Assembly: GCA_025361065.1 (NCBI GenBank)
Contig: JANYAY010000127.1
Location: 1 to 46,527 of the forward strand
From: Deltaproteobacteria bacterium
Lineage (GTDB): Bacteria; Desulfobacterota; Syntrophia; Syntrophales; Smithellaceae
Length of the DNA stretch: 46,527 bases
Reading direction: 5' to 3'
Shown: in pieces, positions 1 to 7,651 of the stretch
Layout of the letters: each line of letters begins with the position of its first letter
How positions within the stretch are numbered: the stretch's first letter is position 1
Translations under genes and position numbers: made by a program
Notes under the pieces: model-generated
What the model was told of the DNA's origin: nothing
What the model saw: only the letters and a program-made list of their open reading frames with translations
Databases searched by the model: none

Positions 1-163
1 AGCCGTACCTGCCTGGCTCTAGATGGGCCGCAGGCATGGCTATGGATAACTCTCACATGGGGGAGGGAAACTTTCTTCTGATAACAGCTTAATAATATAG
101 ATGTTTCAATGAAAATATTAAAGAAATTTTGACATTACGTAAAATATAACAAGGAGATGTATC

Positions 164-658
164 ATGAAAAAGTTAACACTAACATTGATGGCCGTTGCAG
201 TTGGCCTGCTTTTTACTTCTCAGGTATTTGCCTGGGGTCCCGGTTACGGCCCGGGTAAAGGCAGAGGATATGAAAATGGTCGCGAAGCAGGCTTGGAGAG
301 ATTGAATCTGACCGCTGAACAAAAAACTAAGATTGAGGCTCTGCAAACTTCAACCGACAAGGAAGTAAGACCAATTCGGGAAAAGATGTTCGACAAATCA
401 GTAGAGATGCGCAGGTTTTGGCTGCAGGCTAACCCGGATAAAAACAAGATTAATGCCGCCCGGAAAGAAATAAGTGCTCTGCGCGATCAGATGCAGGATA
501 AGACTACGGAAATGAGGCTGGAAATCCGCAAGGTTCTGACAACGGAACAGCAGGAAAAACTGGCTAATGTAGGCTGGGGCAGAGGGATGGGTTATGGGCC
601 ACGCGGTGGTATGCGGGGCCAGGGCGGTTATGGTCCCAGAATGGGAATGTGCAACTAA
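164..658 (+). CDS. Spy/CpxP-like periplasmic LTXXQ-motif protein
   Basis: A 164-aa exported protein. Residues 1-23 form a Sec signal peptide (basic MKK, hydrophobic core, cleavage likely after VFA). The mature part begins and ends with Gly/Pro/Arg/Tyr-rich low-complexity tails around a helical, charged core. Two copies of the LTxxQ motif (LTAEQ at about 49-53, LTTEQ at about 125-129) are the hallmark of the Spy/CpxP/ZraP family of periplasmic stress chaperones. Family knowledge: these are ATP-independent chaperones or sensors of envelope stress, some metal-binding. The Gly/Met/Tyr-rich C-terminus (GMGYGPRGGMRGQGG) resembles ZraP-like proteins, but metal binding is inference. Start supported by AAGGAG at 151-156. 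It is monocistronic, ended by a strong hairpin terminator. Confidence 0.85.
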   Translation: MKKLTLTLMAVAVGLLFTSQVFAWGPGYGPGKGRGYENGREAGLERLNLTAEQKTKIEALQTSTDKEVRPIREKMFDKSVEMRRFWLQANPDKNKINAARKEISALRDQMQDKTTEMRLEIRKVLTTEQQEKLANVGWGRGMGYGPRGGMRGQGGYGPRMGMCN

Positions 659-682
659 TCCAATCTTTATATCCTTCTTCAG

Positions 683-713
683 GGGGGAGCGTTTCTTACG
701 CTCCCCCTTTTTT
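683..713 (+). terminator. Rho-independent terminator after the Spy-like gene
   Basis: A perfect 9-bp GC-rich stem (683-691 GGGGGAGCG with 699-707 CGCTCCCCC), 7-nt loop, followed by six T residues. Confidence 0.93.
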
Positions 714-964
714 GAGGTTGCGCTTTCTCCTGATTCGACAAACTGACTTCAGTGGTTATTATATTGATGCATAAGTGAATAATAATGATAAACTGGCACA
801 AAATCGAAAAACTCATACATTATATTATTACATACAAACGGAGCGCGACTTTAAGCCTCCCTCGTGCTTAACACGGGGTCATCTTGCATATTAAATAAGT
901 TATAGATGCCGACATAATTTTAAATGATCGTAAATTCTGCGTCTTCAGGAAAGGGGAAAGTCAT
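714..964. other. intergenic region upstream of the ABC operon
   Basis: AT-rich, 251 bases, no coding potential seen. The only structure noticed is a small hairpin at 859-878 (CCC-T-CGTG / CACGGGG) in what would be the operon's 5' leader. No convincing sigma-70 promoter could be assigned by eye. Confidence 0.4.
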
Positions 965-1666
965 ATGGTATTAATTAAAGCACAGAAAATCACCAAAGAT
1001 TACCAGACGGAAGACGTGGTCGTTCACGCTCTTCAGGATGTGGACTTTGAAATCGAGCCCGCCTCCTTCGTTTCCTTTGTCGGGCCTTCGGGCAGCGGCA
1101 AGACGACCATCCTGAATCTCATCGGCTGCCTGGACAAACCATCGGCAGGTAACCTCCGCATTGCCGACACAGACGTTATCGGGCTGGAACGTAAGGAAAG
1201 CGCAGCATTTCGAGGAAAGCATCTCGGATTTATTTTTCAGGATTTTAATCTGATCCCCGTACTGACTGTTTACGAAAACATCGAATATCCTCTGATCATG
1301 GTTCAGAACATAGCACCGCAGGAACGCAAAGAGAGGATTTCCCGGCTGCTGGCGGCTGTGGACATGACAGATCAGGGGCAAAAGTATCCCCACCAGATAT
1401 CGGGAGGACAGAAGCAGCGCGTGGCCATTGCCCGTGCTCTGGTAACCAATCCCGCCCTGGTCCTGGCCGATGAACCCACAGCAAACCTTGATTCCCAGAC
1501 GGCCTATGCCGTGATCGGGCTGATGAAGAAAATGCGGGATGATTTTGGAACGACGTTTATCTTCTCCACCCATGACACTAAGATTGTCGGCGAAGCGGAA
1601 GTTATCTTCCGGCTGGAAGATGGCAGACTGACCGCAAAAGAGACGAAAGAGGGGACAAAGCCATGA
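965..1666 (+). CDS. ABC transporter ATP-binding protein, LolD/MacB type
   Basis: A 233-aa cytoplasmic ATPase subunit. Walker [10 protein letters not shown] at 40-48, Q-loop glutamine near 92, signature SGGQKQR from 146, Walker B LVLADEP at 165-171 and switch histidine in STHD (about 203) are all intact. The length and the [10 protein letters not shown]-loop fit the LolD/MacB/FtsE subgroup, which drives mechanotransmission rather than import. It overlaps the FtsX-type permease by 4 bases and is followed by a LolA-like protein and an outer-membrane barrel, so the four probably form one system moving a lipophilic cargo or lipoprotein to the outer membrane. The true LolD would normally sit with LolC/LolE, so calling this lolD is not justified. 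GGAAAGGGGAAAG precedes the ATG. Confidence 0.9.
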   Translation: MVLIKAQKITKDYQTEDVVVHALQDVDFEIEPASFVSFVGPSGSGKTTILNLIGCLDKPSAGNLRIADTDVIGLERKESAAFRGKHLGFIFQDFNLIPVLTVYENIEYPLIMVQNIAPQERKERISRLLAAVDMTDQGQKYPHQISGGQKQRVAIARALVTNPALVLADEPTANLDSQTAYAVIGLMKKMRDDFGTTFIFSTHDTKIVGEAEVIFRLEDGRLTAKETKEGTKP

Positions 1667-2901
1667 GAAATCTTTTTAAAATTGCCGTCCGCAATCTCAT
1701 CCGCTACAAAAGAAGAACATTGCTGACAGCATCGCTCATCACCATCGGCGTTGTTTTCGTTCTTGTCTTTGTTTCCATTACCGGCTCTTTCAAGGCGATG
1801 ATTATTGGACAAGTAACCGATTCCATGCTGGGGCATCTCCAGATTCACCGGAAAGGGTATGTTGCTGCCATCGATAACCTGCCCCTAAATCTGAACATGA
1901 AAACCAATGCTTATGCAAAAATTGCCACAGTTCTCTCAGCAACGCCGGCAGTAGAAGCTTTTTCGCCGCGTCTTAAATTCGGCGGGATGTTCAGCAACTT
2001 TGTGGAGACAACCAATATCCGCTTAAACGGCGTCTATCCCGATCAGGAGTTTCCAACCGTCCCTCTTTTAGCCTCCCGCATAGCGGAAGGCAAAAAGACC
2101 CTCGGCCGGGGTGAAATAATGATTCCCACGCTTCTGGCGAAGGGATTGAAAGTAAAACTGGGCGATACTGTTGTCATTGTGGCGACAAATGTCGATGGCT
2201 CCGTCAACGGCAAGCAGTTTATCGTTTCCGGCATCCTGGAGAGCGCCACCGGCCCCGGCGGACGTGACGGGTATATTCATATTGAGGATGCCGCCGAGGT
2301 ACTTCGTATGCCGGAAGCGGAAGTGAGCGAAGTGGCGGTCCGGCTCAAGGATTTTAGCCGTCTTTCCGCCGCAGTGAAGCAACTGGAGGGTAAGGTTGCG
2401 GGCGAGGTAAACAAGGAGGGGCGGCCTATGTTGGAGGTTCATTCCTGGGAACAACTCTCACCTTTCTTCAATATCGCCCGGATGATCGACGTGATGACCT
2501 TCTTTATTAAAATTATGCTGATTGCCATTGTGCTCATCAGCATCATGAATGTTATGATTATGGCTGTCTATGAACGGATTCGGGAAATCGGTACCATTGC
2601 CGCCATCGGCACTTTGCCCGGCAAGATCCGCTCCATGTTCATCATCGAGGGATTCTGCCTCGGCGTGGTCGGTGCCATCATTGGAGATCTAATCGGGATC
2701 GCTGTCGTGATAATAATCAATCTGATCGGCATCCGGTTTGATTTCGGCCAGCAGCAGGGACTTCTTCTGAAAGCCACACTTCAGCCGCTTGATGTGCTGA
2801 CAGTGTCAATCATCGTTATCGTTGTCGCCGTTGCGGCCAGCCTCCAGCCGGCTGTCAAGGCATCGAAAATGGAGCCTATTGAAGCCCTTCGTCACGTTTA
2901 A
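1663..2901 (+). CDS. FtsX/MacB-type ABC transporter permease (LolC/LolE-like)
   Basis: A 412-aa membrane protein with the type VII ABC permease layout: cytoplasmic N-terminus and TM1 (about 20-45), a long periplasmic MacB_PCD-like domain (about 46-270), then three TM helices near 272-302, 325-357 and 376-398 forming the FtsX domain, ending with the typical short tail (PAVKASKMEPIEALRHV). The motif with MAVYERIREIGTIAAIGTLP after TM2 is the conserved coupling region contacting the ATPase. The start codon overlaps the ATPase stop (ATGA), indicating translational coupling. Its substrate cannot be read from sequence; the LolA-like gene next door suggests extraction of a lipidated or lipidic substrate from the inner membrane. 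Confidence 0.88.
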   Translation: MRNLFKIAVRNLIRYKRRTLLTASLITIGVVFVLVFVSITGSFKAMIIGQVTDSMLGHLQIHRKGYVAAIDNLPLNLNMKTNAYAKIATVLSATPAVEAFSPRLKFGGMFSNFVETTNIRLNGVYPDQEFPTVPLLASRIAEGKKTLGRGEIMIPTLLAKGLKVKLGDTVVIVATNVDGSVNGKQFIVSGILESATGPGGRDGYIHIEDAAEVLRMPEAEVSEVAVRLKDFSRLSAAVKQLEGKVAGEVNKEGRPMLEVHSWEQLSPFFNIARMIDVMTFFIKIMLIAIVLISIMNVMIMAVYERIREIGTIAAIGTLPGKIRSMFIIEGFCLGVVGAIIGDLIGIAVVIIINLIGIRFDFGQQQGLLLKATLQPLDVLTVSIIVIVVAVAASLQPAVKASKMEPIEALRHV

Positions 2902-2921
2902 ATCATAAAGGAGAAATGATG

Positions 2922-3653
2922 ATGAAAAAAATGTTATTGATTATTCTGCTTATTTTATCCATGGCTTGTCCCGTCTTTGCCTTAGATGGTAAGGCGCTTC
3001 TTGAGCAGGTGGATAGAAACCTCTCTCCTGAATCCTACGAGTCCTATCGCAAGCTCATCAACATCGAGCCTTCCGGCGCGAAAAAAGAATTTACTCTTTT
3101 TACCGTTAAAAAGGGCGTTGATAAAGTTGCCTCGCTGTTTATCGCCCCGGCCAGTGAAAAAGGCAGAAGCACACTGCGTGTCGGCGATAACATGTGGCTG
3201 AACATTCCCAATATCGGTAAGCCGATTCGCATTACCAGCCTTCAATCGGTCGTAGGCGGCGTTTTCAACAATGCTGATATCCTGCAACTGGATTACACCG
3301 CGGAATACGATGTGGAAAAGGTTGATGAAAAAGGCAGTGAGTATCTTCTCTATCTCAAAGCCAAGACAAAAACCGTCGCCTATGACAAGCTCAAGATTTG
3401 GGCCGATAAGGACAAAAAGTTGCCGACAAAGATTGAATGCCTGACAGAGGCAAACATGCTCATCAAAACCCTCTATTTCAAAGATGTAAAAGATTTTGGC
3501 GGCGGCCTTGTCCGTCCGGCGGTGATAGAAACGGACAGTCCCCTTTACAAGGGCTACAAGTCCGTCATGATTTTTGCCAAGGTCAAAAAGAAGACCTTTA
3601 AGGATGAGGTCTTTACCCTGACCTTCATGCCAAATCTGGAATCGCTGCGATAA
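2922..3653 (+). CDS. LolA-like outer membrane lipoprotein-sorting protein
   Basis: A 243-aa exported protein with a signal peptide (about 1-21, ending PVFA). The sequence (beta-rich, with motifs such as VKKGVDKVASLFIAPASEKG, DNMWLNIPNIGKPIRI and a NADILQLDYTAEY segment) fits the LolA-like 'outer membrane lipoprotein-sorting protein' family (PF17131 type) that accompanies LolCDE-like ABC transporters. Three consecutive ATG codons occur at 2916, 2919 and 2922; AAAGGAG at 2907-2913 is 8 bases from the third but only 2 from the first, so 2922 is chosen. It lies 20 bases after the permease and its stop overlaps the next ATG by one base. Probable role: periplasmic carrier between the ABC transporter and the outer-membrane barrel (inference from context). 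Confidence 0.8.
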   Translation: MKKMLLIILLILSMACPVFALDGKALLEQVDRNLSPESYESYRKLINIEPSGAKKEFTLFTVKKGVDKVASLFIAPASEKGRSTLRVGDNMWLNIPNIGKPIRITSLQSVVGGVFNNADILQLDYTAEYDVEKVDEKGSEYLLYLKAKTKTVAYDKLKIWADKDKKLPTKIECLTEANMLIKTLYFKDVKDFGGGLVRPAVIETDSPLYKGYKSVMIFAKVKKKTFKDEVFTLTFMPNLESLR

Positions 3654-4954
3654 TGAAGAGGTTATGGCTTGTCTTCCTATTCTTTGCGATTTGCGCTGTC
3701 CCGGCATTAGCAGGAGCCGAGGAGACGTATACCTTTGACCCTGGCGAAACAGAAAAAAAACCCTATCATGTCGGTGGCTATGTCGAGTTCAAGCCCATTC
3801 TCTATGGCCTTGATCGCGACAGCGCCTTTTACAAGCAGCGCTTTTTCAGCGATCCCCGAGGACAGAATCTATTAGAAGCAAACGGCAGGATTCAACTGGA
3901 AGGATACTTTGAAAAAAATATCTTCCGGATCTATGCAAAGACGAATACTGATCTGAAGTCTTCCTATTCTGGAGAATCGGAGAGATCGACGTTTTATGAA
4001 CTATATGCTTCCTTAAAACCATTGATCAATCTTAAGTTTGACGTGGGGAAAAAGACCATGAAGTGGGGAAAAGGTTACGCCTGGAATCCCGTGGCTTTTG
4101 TGGACAGGCCGAAAGATCCGGATGATCCGGAAACTGCCCTGGAAGGCTACATCCTGGCTACGGCCGATTATATCAAAAGCTTCGAGGGGCCATTGAAAAC
4201 GATTTCTTTTACGCCCGTTCTCTTTCCTGTGTACGACCATGTAAATGATAGTTTTGGCAATAATTACAAACTCAACGTTGCCGGTCGTTTGTATTTTCTT
4301 TTGTACGATACGGATATTGATTTGATGTTCATGACCGGGGGCAGCAGGACCGACCGCTACGGCGCTGATTTTTCCCGCAATATCACCACCAACTTTGAAA
4401 TACACGGCGAACTGGCCTATGTTCAGAATTTTCAGAAAAACGTGCTGGACGTAAACGGCAATCGTTATCAGGTGGAAGGAGACGCCGTAAGTTATGTCAT
4501 CGGTATCCGCCACCTGACCACATTTGACCTCACCACTATCATTGAGTACTATCACAATGGCATGGGTTTCAGTGGCAATGATATGAAAAACTATTACGCC
4601 TACATCACACGGGGGTATAACACGTATCAAACAACCGGCAATGCAACTCTTCTTGGCAATGTCCAGCAAATGGCAGAGGGAAGCTATGGCCGTGCCAACG
4701 CTATGGCCAATTATCTGTATATTCGTTTCAGCCAGAAGGAGCCCTTCGATATCCTCTACTTCACGCCATCACTCACCTGGATGATGAATACGGACGATCA
4801 GAGTTGGTCATTGACGCCGGATTTGCTTTATACAGGCATTACCAATTGGGAATTCCGCATCCGCACAGGCATTATCTTTGGCGCCAGAAATTCGGATTTT
4901 GGTGAAAAACAAAACGATTATCGTATCGAACTGCGGGTGGGGTATTACTTTTAA
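3653..4954 (+). CDS. outer-membrane beta-barrel protein of the ABC/LolA-like operon
   Basis: A 433-aa protein with a signal peptide (about 1-20, ending ALAGAE) and a sequence of alternating amphipathic strands rich in Tyr, Phe and Asn, ending in IELRVGYYF, a typical C-terminal beta-signal with terminal Phe recognised by the BAM machinery. A conserved-looking block KKTMKWGKGYAWNPVAFVD lies near 137-155. No named family is recognised with certainty. TAATG overlap with the preceding LolA-like gene shows it is translated as part of the operon. The combination ATPase-permease-periplasmic carrier-OM barrel suggests a complete inner-to-outer-membrane route, with this protein as receiver or pore (inference). 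Confidence 0.75.
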   Translation: MKRLWLVFLFFAICAVPALAGAEETYTFDPGETEKKPYHVGGYVEFKPILYGLDRDSAFYKQRFFSDPRGQNLLEANGRIQLEGYFEKNIFRIYAKTNTDLKSSYSGESERSTFYELYASLKPLINLKFDVGKKTMKWGKGYAWNPVAFVDRPKDPDDPETALEGYILATADYIKSFEGPLKTISFTPVLFPVYDHVNDSFGNNYKLNVAGRLYFLLYDTDIDLMFMTGGSRTDRYGADFSRNITTNFEIHGELAYVQNFQKNVLDVNGNRYQVEGDAVSYVIGIRHLTTFDLTTIIEYYHNGMGFSGNDMKNYYAYITRGYNTYQTTGNATLLGNVQQMAEGSYGRANAMANYLYIRFSQKEPFDILYFTPSLTWMMNTDDQSWSLTPDLLYTGITNWEFRIRTGIIFGARNSDFGEKQNDYRIELRVGYYF

Positions 4955-4956
4955 AC

Positions 4957-4978
4957 AAAGGCCGGCTTTACGGCCTTT
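4957..4978 (+). other. short intercistronic hairpin before chrA-like gene
   Basis: An 8-bp stem (AAAGGCCG / CGGCCTTT) with a 6-base loop lies between the barrel gene stop and the transporter start. There is no T-run, so it is more likely an RNA-stability or partial attenuation element than a terminator; the downstream SD AGGAAG follows it directly. Confidence 0.45.
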
Positions 4979-4993
4979 CAGGAAGCATATCAA

Positions 4994-6187
4994 ATGAAAC
5001 GACCGACCTTAGCGGAAATACTAAAGACTGCTTTATACATCGGCACTATCGGCTATGGTGGACCGGCAATCCTGGCCTTGATGAAGAAAGTCATTGTTCA
5101 TGAAAAGGCGTGGATCTCCGAAGAGGAGTTTATGAATGCCTTAAGCCTGGCGCAGATTTTGCCGGGCGCTGTCGGTGTGACCCTGTTTGGTTATATCGGC
5201 CACAAGCTTGCGCGGCCCTGGGGCGCACTTCTGGCGCCTTTTGCTTTTGTTTTTCCGGCGATGTTTGCCATTACATTATTAGCATGGGCCTATTTTACAT
5301 ACGGAAACCTGAACTTTGTCCATTCAATATTTATAGGTCTCGGGGCAATGGTGGTGGCCTTATTAGTCAATGCGACTTTGATGATGAGCAAATCGGTGTT
5401 CCCCGAAATGGATAGAAATTCCTATAAGGGCATTGCTATCGTGGTCCTTGCTTTTCCGGGAATGGTGTTTCTGCGGTTGAATGTTGTTTACATCATCTTA
5501 ATCTCCGGTCTTCTTGGTGTTTTGTTTTTTTATTTCAGCGGAGAATTCGGCGAGGAAACAATGCCCGCACATTTAAGAGTGGAAATTGTGACCTCGAAAG
5601 TCCGGAGGTGGCAAAATTATGTCCCGGTGCTTGCCTTGACGCTAATTTTCCTGATCCTCTTTTTGTCTATTGACGGAACATGGACAATCTTTGCGACCTT
5701 CTTGAAGATAGGCGCTTTTGCTTTCGGCGGTGGTTTTACCGCTATTCCCCTGATTCAGCAAGTCGTAGTGGATGGAATGCAGTGGCTCGATTTAACGGCG
5801 TTTCGCGACGGCATCGCTCTGGGACAGATCACACCGGGGCCAGTTTTTATCACTGCCACTTTCATCGGGTACAAGGTGTCAGGTATCATCGGCGCCTTAG
5901 TTGCCACCGTCGGCATCTTTACCCCTTCACTTGCAGCCATAATCCTCCTGGGCCGTGCTCATGCGAAAGTCAAAAACATGAAGATCGTTAAGGTGGCCAT
6001 TAAGGGATTCTTATCCGGCTTTATCGGCCTGCTGCTTTTCATTATTCAGCAGTTTGCATTTCATTCTCTGATAAATTGGCAAACATGGATGATCTTTGCC
6101 ATTTCCGCTCTTTATCTGAGTGTGTGGAAAAAGGATGCAATCTGGCTTATTCTGGGTACTATCAGTGTTTCTTTGCTGCTGTTTTAG
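4994..6187 (+). CDS. chrA: chromate transporter (CHR family), ChrA-type
   Basis: A 397-aa inner-membrane protein with the internally duplicated CHR architecture: each half carries a Gly-Gly-x motif and a QxxPGP-like block. First half: IGYGGPAILALMKK near 17-30 and LAQILPGAVGV near 51-61; second half: FAFGGGFTAIPLIQ near 242-255 and LGQITPGPVF near 276-285. About 10-12 hydrophobic helices. CHR proteins export chromate or act as sulfate/anion carriers; substrate specificity cannot be read from the sequence, and in anaerobes the chromate label is only a family name. It follows the OM-barrel operon by 39 bases and may be cotranscribed. SD AGGAAG 8 bases before ATG. Confidence 0.88.
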   Translation: MKRPTLAEILKTALYIGTIGYGGPAILALMKKVIVHEKAWISEEEFMNALSLAQILPGAVGVTLFGYIGHKLARPWGALLAPFAFVFPAMFAITLLAWAYFTYGNLNFVHSIFIGLGAMVVALLVNATLMMSKSVFPEMDRNSYKGIAIVVLAFPGMVFLRLNVVYIILISGLLGVLFFYFSGEFGEETMPAHLRVEIVTSKVRRWQNYVPVLALTLIFLILFLSIDGTWTIFATFLKIGAFAFGGGFTAIPLIQQVVVDGMQWLDLTAFRDGIALGQITPGPVFITATFIGYKVSGIIGALVATVGIFTPSLAAIILLGRAHAKVKNMKIVKVAIKGFLSGFIGLLLFIIQQFAFHSLINWQTWMIFAISALYLSVWKKDAIWLILGTISVSLLLF

Positions 6188-6416
6188 CAGTTCCCGATCG
6201 CCAAGCAATAAAGAGCCGAATTCCTGATATTTTTCAGTATTCCCGAACACGCTTATATTTATGATTATTCCACTTGCCGTATTAGAGATCCGGTGAATAC
6301 CAGGTATGAGCCTGATCCAGTTTTGTAAAAAAAACCATTTGAAGCTAATCACAATTATGCTTATATTCAACCACGTTCTTAAGTAGATTATACGTTTTAC
6401 AGGAAAGGAATGAATG

Positions 6417-7010
6417 ATGATCGATTTGAAGATATTTTCCGATTATATCTGACCCTTCTGCTATATCGGCAAGGGCATTGTCGACCAGTTGAAGAAGGAA
6501 TACGCTATGGATGAGAAGTGGGTGAGTTACGAGCTTCATCCGGAGACGCCGCCTTCTGGAATGTTGCTCTCCGAGAGATTCAAAGGTTATGACCTCTCTT
6601 CGTTTTACGACCAGTTGCGCGCACGCGGAAAAGAAGCAGGGGTAGTGTTCGGCAACCACAAACTCCTGTCCAATTCCCGATTGGCGCTAATGGCCTCTGA
6701 ATTTGCCCGCGATCAAGGCCGGCATGATTCTTTTCATGAAAACATGTTTCATACATATTTTACGGAAGGTCTGGATATCGGTAATCCGGATGTTATCAGT
6801 GCCGTCGCCGGGAAAAGCGGTCTTGATGGAAAGGAGACGCTCCGTGCCGCAAATGACGGCCGTTATGCATCGCGGTTGGATGATGCCGGAAGAGAAGGGC
6901 AGTTGATTGGCTTAACGGGTGTGCCCCTGTTCATCATTGAGAACAAATATCAGATCGTCGGAGCTCAGCCGATTGATGTATTCCGCGATCTTTTCGAGAA
7001 AACTAAGTGA
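6417..7010 (+). CDS. FrnE/DsbA-family thiol oxidoreductase, probable selenoprotein (UGA = Sec at residue 12)
   Basis: Read through a single in-frame TGA (6450-6452), the frame gives a 197-aa FrnE-like DsbA protein: N-terminal strand IDLKIFSDYI, then U-P-F-C (residues 12-15) exactly where the family has its C-P-[WF]-C active site, followed by YIGKG, a helical insertion, and the cis-proline loop LTGVPLF at about 166-172, ending in a normal TGA at 7008-7010. Nothing else is broken: the frame is open for 185 codons downstream. AAAGGA at 6404-6409 is 7 bases from the ATG at 6417 (4 from another ATG at 6414). A SECIS-like hairpin follows the TGA. UxxC thioredoxin-fold proteins are known among deltaproteobacterial selenoproteins (established for the group; decoding here is inference). 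Alternatives: a nonsense mutation, or initiation at ATG 6507 (AAGGA upstream), which would give a protein lacking the active site. It would act as a cytoplasmic redox enzyme, since no signal peptide is seen. Confidence 0.85.
6458..6488 (+). promoter_or_regulatory. candidate bacterial SECIS element
   Basis: Directly downstream of the in-frame TGA. Upper stem TCGGCAA (6466-6472) pairs with TTGTCGA (6478-6484) over 7 bp with one G-U, closing a 5-base apical loop GGGCA (6473-6477). A lower CTG/CAG stem (6458-6460 with 6486-6488) is separated by an internal loop. The loop starts about 21 bases after the TGA and begins with G, which agrees with the usual bacterial SECIS geometry. A competing shorter hairpin CCCTT/AAGGG (6453-6457 with 6471-6475) also exists. 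Confidence 0.65.
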
Positions 7011-7176
7011 AAGCAGAGAGGGGAACCTCTAAAAAAATCGACTTAAATTTAAAGGGTTTATGAAATTCTCCCAAGCCCTTATCTTTTTGCCATGGGTATA
7101 ATTGCCTGGTACGATCCAGGTTCGGCCCATACCGAAAGACAACCGGGCACAATCACGTGAACGCCATTTGATAATG

Positions 7177-7491
7177 TCAGCTAATATAGGAGCAACAGTA
7201 GTCGGTTATGCTTTTGACGTTCAGGCGGAATTTTGATTGAGCCGGAACCTCAAACGAATCTCCTGTTTTTATACTTTCCCATCCTTTTGCCTCCGGCAGC
7301 ATTATCTCCAGATCACCGGCAAGTATCTCCATGATTTCCTTACTTGCCGTTCCAAATTCATATTCCCCGGGAAGCATTATGCCCAGAGTCTTCTTGGAAC
7401 CATCCGGGAAAATAATCGTGCGGCTGGTGACTTTGCCGTCAAAGTAAATATTAGCTTTTTTCACTATTGTTACGTTCTTAAATTCTGGCAT
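7177..7491 (-). CDS. ppnP: pyrimidine/purine nucleoside phosphorylase PpnP (DUF1255)
   Basis: A 104-aa single-domain cupin-fold protein. The pattern [43 protein letters not shown], and [13 protein letters not shown] matches the YaiE/PpnP (DUF1255) family closely across its whole length. Family members phosphorolyse a broad range of nucleosides to base and (deoxy)ribose-1-phosphate in the cytoplasm. GAGG lies 5 bases before the ATG. It appears monocistronic: its 3' side faces the selenoprotein gene convergently and the next minus-strand gene begins far upstream. Confidence 0.9.
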   Translation of the reverse strand: MPEFKNVTIVKKANIYFDGKVTSRTIIFPDGSKKTLGIMLPGEYEFGTASKEIMEILAGDLEIMLPEAKGWESIKTGDSFEVPAQSKFRLNVKSITDYCCSYIS

Positions 7492-7651
7492 AATAACCTC
7501 ACTTTATTGAATAATGTTTATAAAATTGCCTGAAAAGCAACAGGCTTCGAACTGTGGAATAGACAATATTATTCCAATTGTCCAATACATTTGAAAATAA
7601 TTCAGTCTTTTTCCAAACTGAAAAAAAACGAACGATGCAAGCTAATTGATA

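Noticed and set aside
3-92. 3' end of an upstream gene
   Set aside because: An open frame of 29 codons ends at 92 but is too short to recognise or support.
6489-7010. Ordinary truncated thiol oxidoreductase starting at TTG 6489 or ATG 6507
   Set aside because: It would lack the active-site motif; the upstream frame continues with a perfect family match and a better-placed SD, with only the TGA in between. Kept as the alternative explanation.
7017-7030. Terminator after the selenoprotein gene
   Set aside because: AGAGG-GGAA-CCTCT hairpin is followed by A residues, not T, so it does not act as an intrinsic terminator on the plus strand.
7237-7533. Plus-strand ORF opposite ppnP
   Set aside because: Antisense to a well-supported gene, no family match, no SD.
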